A stretch of 64,000 bases of DNA, from positions 301,936-365,935 of the forward strand of contig WIDE01000004.1 in the NCBI GenBank assembly GCA_015039315.1, in the 5' to 3' direction. The stretch's first letter is position 1. Every line of letters begins with the position of its first letter. This document shows, piece after piece, positions 1 to 10,423 of this stretch. A model generated the notes under the pieces. It did no database searches and was not told where the DNA came from. It saw only the letters and a list, made by a program, of their open reading frames with translations. Source of the DNA: Clavulina sp. PMI_390 (lineage: Eukaryota > Basidiomycota > Agaricomycetes > Cantharellales > Hydnaceae). The position numbers and the translations under genes were made by a program.

Positions 1-1286
1 TAATACTGGTAGGATTGAGGTTGATATCTCGTTCCTTGAATAAATTGTAAAAGAGGGCTGCGAGAACTTGATCATCATATCCGCCAGCTGGGTCATAGTC
101 AAGGACTTGTGGGCGAATGAAGGGGGGTAGTGGAGGGGGAGGTGTTCCAGAAGACGCCTTCGGTGTCGTGCTAGAGCTTCCTGAGCTGTCGGGAGTGCCA
201 GGATACGACGCATCATCAACAGGATCTGGAACGGGGGGAATGAAGGGAAAATTGATATCTGATAGCAACGTCAGAAGATATCTTGGATTGATTAAATTGA
301 CAGGGTCAAACCTTCTTCCGACCACTCATATCGACCGCCAACTGTTAGAACACGACGAATTTCCTAAGAGATAGGGGAAGAAGTCAAGATCCTGCAAGGG
401 AGTATGTATGCTTCGAGAGGGCTCACGTCGACAAAGAAAGGAATTTGTAACTCAGGTATTGAATACCCGATATTCCGAATCCTAACATGATCAAAAGACT
501 TGTCCTCAAAAGGCCATGTGCTCAAGCTACGGATATAAGCGATGAGATTCAACACAAATCTAGGAGACAACTTTTACACACAAGTTTCCTTGAACCCAGT
601 TGATGCGAGAGCGTCGTTCCTCGTCCATGTTGTCCAGAGAGAGATGGATTGGGGAGATGTCGAATCCTACAAACTCCGTTTTTTTCCATAATATAGATGC
701 ATTAACGATCCAGACTGCATAGGGGAGTGAGCTCGGTGCACGGGTATACCAAGAAGCGCGAAGCTTACGCCCAAGACCTGGGTTGATACAACAGTGAGCG
801 AAAGTTTGCAATGTGGTACGAAACACATACCACAACCAACGTCCAAAGTACGTTTCGGCTGTACGCCTTGCAGATCCAGCCAGCTATTCGGTAGCCGTGT
901 TAATTGAATTCTTAGATATTCGCTGAGGCACTCTCTGTGTATGGGATCAATAAATGAGGACGGTGAGGGTATTGGACGTAACGTACTGTTCCAAGTGACT
1001 GCGGCCATAGTTTAAGGGATACGGAACTTCAGAGACGTCGTATAGATGCACGAGATTGTTGTTGCGGAATGCGAGATCTAACGGTTCGCCAGGCGGCTTC
1101 GGACGCGAAAACCAAGGAAGTGGTGAAGCAGGTCGTTTGACTGGCCGTGGCCGAGGAGGTCGGGCAGAGAGGGGTCTATAGAACCGTTTCGTTCAGTGTA
1201 TCGTTTGTTGGATGGGGGTAGTGTTCGTACTGCGGTGTTACGTCCGCATCTTCAAGATGCTCATTGCTGCTGGTGGATACAGACAT
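1..1286 (-). CDS. SAM-dependent methyltransferase, fungal type (C-terminus beyond left edge)
   Basis: Class I SAM methyltransferase of the fungal family that follows a Pro-rich N-terminus; the substrate is unknown. Visible in order: a Pro/Arg-rich leader, the pre-domain segment EVPYPLNYGR, glycine motif I (RTLDVGCG), a motif II acidic strand (FVGFDIS), the RINWVQGN strand and the LPFEDKSFDHV-like motif IV region. The frame then continues through a Pro-rich tract to base 1. I place the start at 1286 (MSVSTSSNEH). A 55 nt intron from a GTACGA donor at about 1232 joins it in frame to the leader; the later ATG at 1008 is out of the main frame. It is divergent from the zinc-finger gene, 239 bp away. 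The family is clear, the exact exons less so. Confidence 0.75.
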
Positions 1287-1525
1287 GAATTGAGCTGGCG
1301 CTGAAGTGACCGGAGATGGATCAACTTGAGAGCATGACCCACGCGCCGAGTTCGCGCGAAAACTAAAGGAGCGCTAGAAGTTGATGTCGGCCTAGCTCGA
1401 ACTAGGACAGGGCAAGTTTGGACAGGCAGAGGATATACTGTTGGCACGTGCAGCTGTATACCTTTGTTGATCCCTTTCCCTGTCCCTTGTGCTGGAAATT
1501 ATTGCGTCACATCTACGGAGCGCCT

Positions 1526-2300
1526 ATGGCTCTGTGTGCGGTCTGTAAAGAAAAGGAACAGAAATATACCTGTCGCTGTGCTACGCCATAGTCAGTCGGG
1601 TCATTCTGCCACTTTGCCTGTGTGGTGAACGTACATTCTTCCAAGTTGTTCCGTGGCTTGCTACAAAGAACATAAGACTCAATGCCCGACGATCGTTGCT
1701 TCCGAGGAAAATACCAAGCCCGATATCCCGGTGCTCACGGGAGAGCCAGATTCAGAGTCTGACCCGAGGAACTCGGCCCCAGCATCCATACCCCTTCGTC
1801 CCTTGACATCACTGCGATGGCCATACATACCTGAAGCCGCTTCCTTTCAAGATCCCCTTACGGAGTTTGACCCTAAGCCTCTGAACATTCAACAGTATCA
1901 AGCTATTGGTAAGCTCTCTTCCGGTTCCTCGATCGGGTAACGCTTACGCTAGTCCATGCGTATGACCGCCTCCACAATATCCCATCATTGGACTCACTGC
2001 ACCGAATAACGTGAAGCAACATCATCGGATATACGTGGTACTCTATCGGACAACCCTAGATTGGTCGAAATTCTCCGCTCGTTGGATTCTCTGCGCCCGA
2101 ATGAGCGCGATGTTCGGATGCAGCAACTTCTTGGTATTGTGAATGGAAATGAAGCCCTGGATGAAGCTACTCTTACGGATGAGCAGATGGATGATGCTCG
2201 AGCCTTTCAGTCCTTTGCCGCCGCCGTCCAGCAGGCCCTGCGTCCTACAAACGAAGATGGTGCCTCGAGCAATCGGCGCGGACTTGATTGGAGCAATTAG
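1526..2300 (+). CDS. HIT-type zinc-finger protein, ZNHIT3/Hit1-like
   Basis: Probable homologue of ZNHIT3/Hit1, a box C/D snoRNP assembly factor. Exons 1526-1590, 1646-1908 and 2017-2300 join in frame to 203 residues. The first intron splits the zinc finger: exon 1 carries CAVC and CRC, and exon 2 completes YCSVACYKEHKTQC, so the Cys/His ligand pattern of zf-HIT is whole only after splicing. The C-terminal half (SSDIRGTLSDNPRLVEILRS, then an acidic helix with QSFAAAVQQAL) matches the helical tail of ZNHIT3 proteins. The 55 and 108 nt introns both have GT-AG ends and keep phase. Family assignment is firm; orthology to Hit1 rather than another small zf-HIT protein is inferred. Confidence 0.82.
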
Positions 2301-2732
2301 CCACTTATGCCATTGCCGCTCATAGCCGTGCTTATGATTCAGCGCGCGGGCATGATGTCCCCTCTCTCGAACCTCTTGCCCACGTCCAGGGAAGTGTCCC
2401 GTAGTAGTGATTGATGCATCCACTTAGCCTCACCATACCGCTCACAACGTAATGGCCGATCTTGTATGATCCAATCTCCTCAGTCAGTCATCGACATTTA
2501 TGTGGTTTCAGAATCCACCCTTCCTCGAGCGTTATGAATATCGTTGTAACTTCGATCTGAACTTTCTTATGAGCGTAACCCCCTTCCTATAAAATATTCC
2601 AACTCTTTCATATGGCGGTTTCCTCGAAATTAGAGCCTACATCTAGTGGGTTATGCGAGCCTTCGCTCAGGCTGTTGCGACTTCCGTTCTGTTTGGTCGT
2701 GTTGGGTATTTTCCCATATTTGCCAATCCAGG
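2301..2732. other. Intergenic, ZNHIT3-like 3' end to next gene
   Basis: No supported gene. It holds the 3' untranslated region of the zinc-finger gene and the promoter of the next plus-strand gene. The short open frames on both strands lack family similarity. Confidence 0.5.
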
Positions 2733-3413
2733 ATGTCGGTGGCCACAAATTTCGTTCGTCGCATAATTCAAGAGCAAGGCCCTCTTACTGGGAAAGAAAT
2801 CTACCGTATTGTCAAAGCAACGCCCTTTTCTGCTGCATCTTCGCTTGACGAGCGACCACATCCTCACCACGGCCATGAGCTGCTCGTTCCATCCGTCTCG
2901 TATGTCCCACTCCATTGTCCCAGATATCCCTATTCACAAGACTCTTTTGGTATTAGATATCTCAAAAATCACGTCTTGAAAGAGCTGAAGAACGAGCCAT
3001 CTATACAACTCAAGCATACACGCCGCCCTGTCGGCGCCACTTCCTCATCCACCTCATCAACCTCCACTACTTCCCCCACAGACCCCAAATCCCCCAAAGC
3101 GGAGATAGCAGCTGGTACACCCACTTACTCTGCCTGGGAATGGCGCGTCACTCCCCCAGCTGAGCTTCCTGCGAGGATAGCGAGCCTCGCTCCCAAACCG
3201 AAAGGGAAGAAGACGGCTCGGGACCCGCTGCATTATGACGCTGCCAATGACCGTGTATTCATGACTCGACTGCCCAGCATTGATCACCTGAACTGGAGGC
3301 GGCAGAAAGCACGAGTCCCGAAGGATATTGCAGAGAGGGTCCAAGCTAAGGCTTTGGAGCACGAGCGACGGAGAGCTGCCAAAGAAGGGCGACAGCTGGG
3401 GCAAACCGAATGA
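2733..3413 (+). CDS. Uncharacterised basic protein, possibly mitochondrial
   Basis: I do not recognise the family. The start is MSVATNFVRR at 2733. A 57 nt intron (2900-2956, GTATGT...TTAG) is a multiple of three and contains no stop, so the reading frame stays open through it; splicing gives SVSYLKNHVLKEL, which reads as one helix. The product is 207 residues: an N-terminal winged-helix-like segment (IIQEQGPLTGKEIYRIVK), a Ser/Thr-rich linker, then a very basic tail rich in Arg/Lys/Ala. The basic composition and small size resemble mitochondrial ribosome-associated proteins, but that is only a guess. It is convergent with the SNF2 gene 255 bp downstream. Confidence 0.6.
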   Translation: MSVATNFVRRIIQEQGPLTGKEIYRIVKATPFSAASSLDERPHPHHGHELLVPSVSYVPLHCPRYPYSQDSFGIRYLKNHVLKELKNEPSIQLKHTRRPVGATSSSTSSTSTTSPTDPKSPKAEIAAGTPTYSAWEWRVTPPAELPARIASLAPKPKGKKTARDPLHYDAANDRVFMTRLPSIDHLNWRRQKARVPKDIAERVQAKALEHERRRAAKEGRQLGQTE

Positions 3414-3668
3414 CAGCGATAGCTATAACCTTATTCCTGTCGATCATCTCACTCCGTAATCACATTATCCCAAGACGTTAATGAATCCAAGTTATACTAA
3501 GATGAATAGAGATTGGCTGAGAGAACGGGAAAAAAAATGCAAAGAGGTGACATGCTTTCTAAATGAGAAGGTACATTGGGTATGGTACGTGTAAAAAAAT
3601 ATCCACTAGATTCACGTCAATAAATCGTGAGGGCACGAGAGATTGAAACAGATGATGGGCGGTTAGCA

Positions 3669-6600
3669 TCAAGGTGCTACCGAGAGCGAAGCGCCATTGG
3701 AGTCTTCCTCAAATTGCTTGCGAAGCTCGCTCAGAAGTGAGGCCTTCATTGATTTCTCAGTTGCGGTCTCTTCCTCCTCGTTGCCTTCACCAGAAGTCAC
3801 GGCTTGGTCAAGCACTAGTTTCACCTGAGCAAGACGAAGCATGGATTCCTACGCACAGAATACCAAGTCAGAAGCAGCCAGGCCAGGGACAGTAAACATC
3901 ACTAACCTCAATTGTCCCCCGAGTAATGAGCTTGACGACCTCGACGTCCCGCTTTTGCCCAATACGGTACGCGCGATCACAAGCCTGCTTATCGTTATGG
4001 GGGTTGAAATCCTGATCGAAGATGATGACGACGCAAGCTGCGGTAAGATTGATACCCATACCGCCTGGAAATACTGGTTAGCTGGTGATTGGATTGATGT
4101 GACTCCATGGCACGTACCTGCTCGGGTAGAAAGCAAAAAGACAGGGATATCTTCATCTTCATTGAACTCATCGACAAGGGTTTGGCGTTCGCTCACGGCC
4201 GTCTGGCCGGTGAGAACGAGGTATCGGATTTTCTGCATCTCGAGGATCACCTTCAGGATATCCAGCACTTGAGTGAACTAGGTAGGACGATTTCAGCATA
4301 CATACAGAAGTCACGAAATCGGAGGTAGTGGCCATACCTGAGAAAAGATAAGAACACGTTTGTTCTCTTTCTTGTATCCTTCGAGGAGAGCGAGAAGCTT
4401 GGTGATCTTTCCGGCCTCGAGGAAGACTTTCTCGTCGAGGGCATGCTTCTTCACGGACTATGAAGGAGATTCATGAGGGCTGCGCTCGAGAAAGCTAGGA
4501 TGATGCATGCTTACAGAGTACTGCTTACAGAACCATTGCAGTTCAGCATCGTTCATGACCTAAATTCAACGACGAGATTTTCAGCAGAGGAAGCTTAAAT
4601 GATAGACAAGCCCACAAACCTGCATATCCTCCACAACCAGCTCGTACTTAGACTCGGCAAATTCGGTTTCACTCAAGCAGTGTCTAGCCATAGTGTTGAC
4701 TTTTGCATCGTCAAAGCGTCTCCGGAAAAGCATGGGATGAAGAGACGCCTTTCGAAGATCCATCAAGATGTTGCTCGAGTTCGCCCCAGAACTGACTAGC
4801 AGCGCCTTCTTCGGTCGCCCTTTCTTCGGGGCGGCATCAGCGACAGCCTCGAGCAGCGATTTCTCGTCTTGTGGGAGATCTTGGAGGACCTTCTTGGAGC
4901 GCAAAAGAGCCTCTTCATAGATGCTCTTCTGAATCGGTGTGAGCTCACACCACTCTACTCGCTCTGTCTTCTTGGGAAGGTCCTTGAGCACTTGATCCTT
5001 CCGCCGACGCAGAACGAATGGAGTCATCATCTTGCTGGCACGCTTGACACGGGATTCGGATAGGAAGGAAGTAGACGAGTTTGCAGAAGCTTTGAAGATA
5101 GCACGAAGTGATTCCAAGACATCCTTGAAATATTGAGGGAGGATAAAGTTCATGAGTGAGACGAGTTCCTGGAGGTTGTTCTTGAGACAAAAATAATTCA
5201 AGATTAGTGGGGTTTGTAATGTCAGGTATCATCAGTGCACTGACTTGGAGAGGAGTGCCCGTCAGCATAAGACGCCATTCGGACGGGATTCGTAGTAGAT
5301 AGTCGTAGCGTTGAGAACGGAAGTTTTTCAGAACATGGCCTTCGTCAAACACAGCACACTATACAAAGACTTGATCAGCATCAACAACAGAGGGGTATAG
5401 AGCAAGGAGATAAAACAAACCTCCCATTCAATTTTCTTGAAGAACTTCCGATCGTGCTCATTACCTTGGGCAAGATTGTAAGTGGTAATGCAGACGTCCC
5501 ATTCGCCGACTGTCTTGTTCAATTCAGCACGTTGGTAGATCCGTTCGTTCTGGGTCCCGTAGTAAGTCTGGACAACGAGCTCTGGAGCAAACTTCTCAAA
5601 TTCACGACCCCAGTTCTCTAGATATGGCGATAGTTAGTTTATGGCCACTGCTCTGCTGGCGAGATCTAGTTACATACCTAGGGTAGAGCTCCTATAATCA
5701 TTGACAGCCCGAAGTGAGCAAAGTACAGCGCAAATTGACACAGGGGAAGATGAACATACGGGACAACAATGAGATGGGGACCTTTGACTCCCCGCTCTTT
5801 CAAAGCACAGAGGAACGCGATGACCTGAATCGTCTTACCAAGACCTAAACAGAAGCGTCAGCTCAAGAGAAATCGTTGAGTAGTGGACAGCGACAAACCC
5901 ATTTCATCGGCGAGAATGCAACTCAGCTTCCGGCGATGCAGCAGGGAGAGCCAATTGATGCCGAGGAGCTGATAATCTTTTAGCAGAACGCCCTCAGCGA
6001 GCATGGCGGGCTGGACACTCATATAATCCTTGAGGGCTGCGGCCCTGGTATCGTTTTCAGCAGCGCCTTCGACCTTGGCTTTGATGGCGTCGGCATCAAC
6101 TGCAACAATACTGACCCCGGCTGCCTCCGTAGGTGTTGAGGCGCCAGTTTCGGCAGTCGGCTCAGCAGGGGTATTTGCAACGGATGCCCAGATAGCCAAA
6201 ACCTCGTTCAACTCCTTCCCAACTTTCTCGCACTTAGCAATGACGCTGTCCACACTATCGAACCCGGCGAGGATACGAGTATAGTCATCGAAGTAGCGCG
6301 GACTCACGCCCTTCTTGCGCTGGAGTTTTTTGCGAATGTCATCTTCATCGCTGAATGGACGGAGGGAGATGATTGATTGCGCTTGGGCCGGTGTGCACGC
6401 TAACAGTAGACATTAGCACATGCTCATAATGAAGATTGAATAAGCGTACTCAAAACTTCAACAAGCTGCTCCTCGGTGGCGTCACCAAACCACTTTAATG
6501 CCTGCTCGACCCGCTCCTGAGCAGCACCTTCGTCTGCTTCAGAGCCTGAATCCCAATCAGATTCTTCGCTATCCCCGCCGGCCGCCGGCTTTTTTACCAC

Positions 6601-7576
6601 TGGCTTCGGCTGTCCCTTCAGTTTGGGAGCTTGGTTCGCGTAGGGGACAACATTGGAGTAGGAAGTCATAGGTATAGGGGTGTACATAGGCATTCCACGA
6701 CCCATGGGGTAAGGGATATGTTGTGGGAATCGACCTGTCAAATACGACCTCAGCACTCCATAACTGACCAGAATGAATGTTCTACTTACCCATAGCGGCC
6801 AATGTGAGGTTTGCGTCTCCTCCTTGAGCTGCATAATGACGCTGAATGTCGATGGTAGGGATGTTGGGATTCGTCCGAATGAGATGATCGAGCGGTGTGG
6901 TGTTCTTGAATGTGCTTCCTGGGGCCCGTGCAGCGAGATTGGGAATGCCGCCTTGCGGTGGGCTGCCAGCGGTAGGCTGTCTGCCCTTGACAAGTTTACC
7001 GCGAGGTTTCACAGGACTGGGACTGCCATTAAACCCTTCAGTTACGGTGATAGCATCTACTCCTTGGCGCATGCCGTAGAGTGAATCTGGGGTGGATTGC
7101 CGAGTATTCGAAGAAGAGGCAACCCCTGAGGAGGGCCCACTACTACCATACGCTGTAAGACCAAGATTGGCTTTCTTTCGAGGAGGAGCTCCGTCGTCAA
7201 CTTCATCTCGAGGTCGAACAGAACTTGAACGAGAAGACGATGCCGAGCCATTAGATGCCAAGCTTGGGCTAGAGTAACCGTATTGAGTGTTTAGCCGTTC
7301 GTCCTGCATCATACGGCCCGCAAATAGAGAAGGGGCTGGGGCAGGAGCTCGAGCAGTGGTCGGTGGTCGATGACCCATCATGGGTGTGTAGGTAGCAGGT
7401 GCGGATCCGGGTTCTGGGCTAGAGCTGGGGACCAGAATTCTTGAGGCTTGGATGGGGGTATTAGCAGAGAGCGAGTTGGGAAAATAATGGGAGGTCATAG
7501 GCGCGTTCTGCATGGGCACTTGGAGTTGGGCCACCGATGGATCCCAGACGCGTTGTGGATCGGTTGATTCAGACAT
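3669..7576 (-). CDS. SNF2-family chromatin remodeler, Fun30/SMARCAD1 type
   Basis: ATP-dependent nucleosome remodeler. The N-terminus ([10 protein letters not shown] at 7576) is disordered, Ser/Pro-rich, with two CUE-like helical segments (near [20 protein letters not shown] and the [20 protein letters not shown] region), as in Fun30/SMARCAD1, where CUE domains bind ubiquitin. The ATPase follows over many short exons: [24 protein letters not shown], a DEGH box ([12 protein letters not shown]), [29 protein letters not shown], then motif [11 protein letters not shown] and motif [16 protein letters not shown]. The stop is at 3669-3671 after a Glu-rich tail. DEGH in place of DEAH is seen in this subfamily. 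It is divergent from guanine deaminase. Homologues act in heterochromatin maintenance and DNA end resection. Confidence 0.93.
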
Positions 7577-8281
7577 GTGAGGCCTCTGGGCCACAATGAC
7601 AAGGCATCAACACGCGCCGAAAAGACCAAAGAAATGAGCGCAATGCTTACCCAAGTCCCTTTTAACAAACTTGATCAACTCAGAAATTTACTTCCCAAGT
7701 CGCGTGCTCTAAGCGCTGAACCTGGCACTTCAAAAAGGAATGCTTTCGTGAAGCACAACACACACAAATAACCAGCCAAATACCCCCCTCTTCTGCCGCT
7801 GCATGACTTGGACGTGGAAGAGAATAATAAAAGCACGCCCCCGTTCACGATCGTATCACTCTCCATGAAAGGGAAAAGTTATCTTCGCCAATTTTTCCCA
7901 ATCCACACATCTCCTCGCCCGGAGATGGGAACTCTCAGTCCCAAAGACGGCTTACGAAATTCGCATAAATAGACGACGAACTCTCCTCCGAGGCGAACTT
8001 GTCTGATCGGAAAATAAAGACATCTGACGTGTGGCCACCAGCTGGCGTTACGTAAGCAGGTCAAATGTGACTTGCCGATCCGTCTTTCGCCTCGAACCAT
8101 CTCCTCGGATTTACCCCAAAGTTCGCTACTCAGGGGCTTATCTTGCTGGCATCTCTGGCGAGCTCGGGCAAAGATAAGACTAGGCTTATAACCCTCATTA
8201 ACTACACGGCTCAAAGATCGACTGCCTCAACCTTGATTCCTTATCACCACGAACTGAATCATCCAGCCTCCGAACATAACG
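7577..8281. promoter_or_regulatory. Shared upstream region of the SNF2 and guanine deaminase genes
   Basis: About 700 bp between two divergent starts. No coding signal was found. It should hold both promoters and 5' leaders. I see no recognisable operator sequence. Confidence 0.5.
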
Positions 8282-10223
8282 ATGGTAAGTGGCCTCCCAT
8301 GCGCTACTCGTGTGGAGACCTACTTCCTGATAATTTTTACTTATTTTTCGCCGCTAGACCAGTAGGATCGTTTATTACGGGCCTGTCATCCAGTCAAGAA
8401 CGCTGCTTGACCTGGATGTGTGGCCTTCGGCCGTGATTGCAGTGGGCCCGGACGGAATAATCAGCTGGGTAGAGTCTGGCCCTGTGGCATCCGCCGAATT
8501 ACAGGATGTCTGCTCGAAACATGGCTGGGATATCACCGATTCTGCCAGCGCCGTGCAACTAGTCCAAGGCCACGAGGGAGAGTGGCTGATGCCGGGCCTC
8601 GTTGACACTCACTCTGTATGCACACATGAGACTTATTACTTCAATTTGCCACGATTTCCAGTGCTCACGCATCTCTATCAGCATGCTCCTCAATTCCCGA
8701 ACCTCGGAACGTGAGTAGCATTTCAGAGGGAGGGACAGTGTGGTTATCCAGGCTCATTCTTCTTCTTAGCGGCCAACAATACCAACTGCTCGACTGGCTT
8801 GACAACATCACTTTCCCGACCGAAGCTCGTTTCGCCGACGTGGCGTACGCTCGAACTGCGTACACGGAAGTGGTGTCCCGGGTTCTCAATGCAGGAGTAA
8901 GTACAATCGAATATTGGGAGCGAGCGACGGCTAAATTCTCATAAACTCTCAAGACTACCACGTGTTCCTACTATGCAACCCTTCATCTAGAGGCCAGTAA
9001 GGTACTGGCGGACGTTGCTCACGCCAAAGGTATGCTACGAAAAGAATGCGCACCCAGGTGTCTGATTTGTCTTCCGCAATCTAGGTCAAAGAGCATTCAT
9101 TGGGGTAAGCTTTATCTCACGTTCTTCTCGCACATACTCTTACACGTATCGTTTCCAGAAATGCAATATGGATCGCAACTCTCCACCTACATATATCGAA
9201 GCCAGCACCGAGAGCTCCCTAGAAGACACCAAAGCGATTGTCGACTATATCAAATCTCTCCACACTGCTTCGTCCGCTCGAAATTCCTTACCACTAGTCC
9301 AGCCTATCTTGACACCTCGATTCGCTATTTCGTGCACCCCTGACCTCCTCGAAGGAGTAGGGAAGCTTTATAATACCTCCCCATCCTCGTCCTTCCCTCC
9401 ACTGCTTCTTCAAACGCATATTTCGGAGAATAAGGCTGAGATCACGACAACCATCGACTTATTCAAGCATTTACCGCCTCATAACTTGGTTGAGAGTGGG
9501 GCCGCGCCTCATCATCCCCATGAACACTCGTATTCCAGTGTGTACGATCATTACGGCCTGTTAAGAGAGCGGACCATCCTCGCCCATGGAGTTCACCTCA
9601 CTGAGGGAGAGCTTGAGCTAATCAAGACAAGGAATGCTGGGTTAAGCCATTGTGCTGGAAGCAATTTCAACCTTCGTAGTGGTGTTGCTAGCGTTGGCGA
9701 TTGGCTCGACAGGGGTCTCAAGGTACTTCTTTATCACTCTACCTTTACATGCATACAATGTGTCTGATCAAAACCTCCGCATCAGGTTGGCCTAGGGACA
9801 GACGTCTCTGGCGGGTTTGCTCCGTCAATCGTGACAGAAATCAGACATGCAAGCATAGCCAGTAAAGTGCGCGCGATGATGAATGCTATGGATCCATCAA
9901 ACCACATCTCGCAATCTTCGTCCCCATTCACATCACCTCAAGGGCTCCCAGTCGCCACACTCCTTCACATGGCCACGCTGGGTGGAGCCGCTGTCTGTAA
10001 CCTCTCCGATCACATTGGTTCCTTTGCACCAGGCAAACAGTTTGATGCACTCTATATTTCCTTGCGCAAAGGAGGAAACCCAGCCGTATGGCATGAGGTG
10101 GGGAGGGGCGACGCTCTCGAGAAGCAGCTAGAGAGATTCTTGTTCTGTGGGGACGATCGGAATATTAGAAACGTCTGGGTCAGTGGGCGGCTAGTCGCTG
10201 GGGCTGAGCATGTAGTTACATGA
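8282..10223 (+). CDS. Guanine deaminase
   Basis: Hydrolyses guanine to xanthine and ammonia in purine salvage/catabolism; cytosolic zinc enzyme of the amidohydrolase superfamily. Eight exons join in frame to 504 residues: 8282-8284, 8358-8615, 8682-8710, 8770-8896, 8954-9029, 9085-9104, 9159-9722 and 9786-10223. Splicing rebuilds the metal motif PGLVDTHSHAPQF across the second intron. Further motifs are SGQQYQLLDWLDNITFPTE (typical GDA linker), NAGTTTCSYY, AFIGKCNMD, QTHISENKAEI, ILAHGVHL, HCAGSNFNLRSG and VGLGTDVSGG, where the late Asp is a metal/catalytic ligand. The first exon is the ATG alone. Length is near the usual 450-500. It is convergent with the polymerase gene. Confidence 0.95.
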
Positions 10224-10423
10224 ACACACAACCATCTCTACATTGAATGGTACTGGGAGGTCGAAATACATACATGATGAAAGCGTGCTAATGGACGCTG
10301 TAGCGAAAAGTCCACATAGTAAAACCACGGATACAGAGAAAAACATGATAGAAACAACAACACTGAGATGACGACAAATGTTGGATCCTGTACAACGATA
10401 ACATTAGCGATAAAAATAATCCA

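Noticed and set aside
667..1008. Methyltransferase starting at ATG 1008
   Set aside because: That ATG is in another frame from the segment EVPYPLNYGR, which continues upstream through a Pro-rich leader to 1286.
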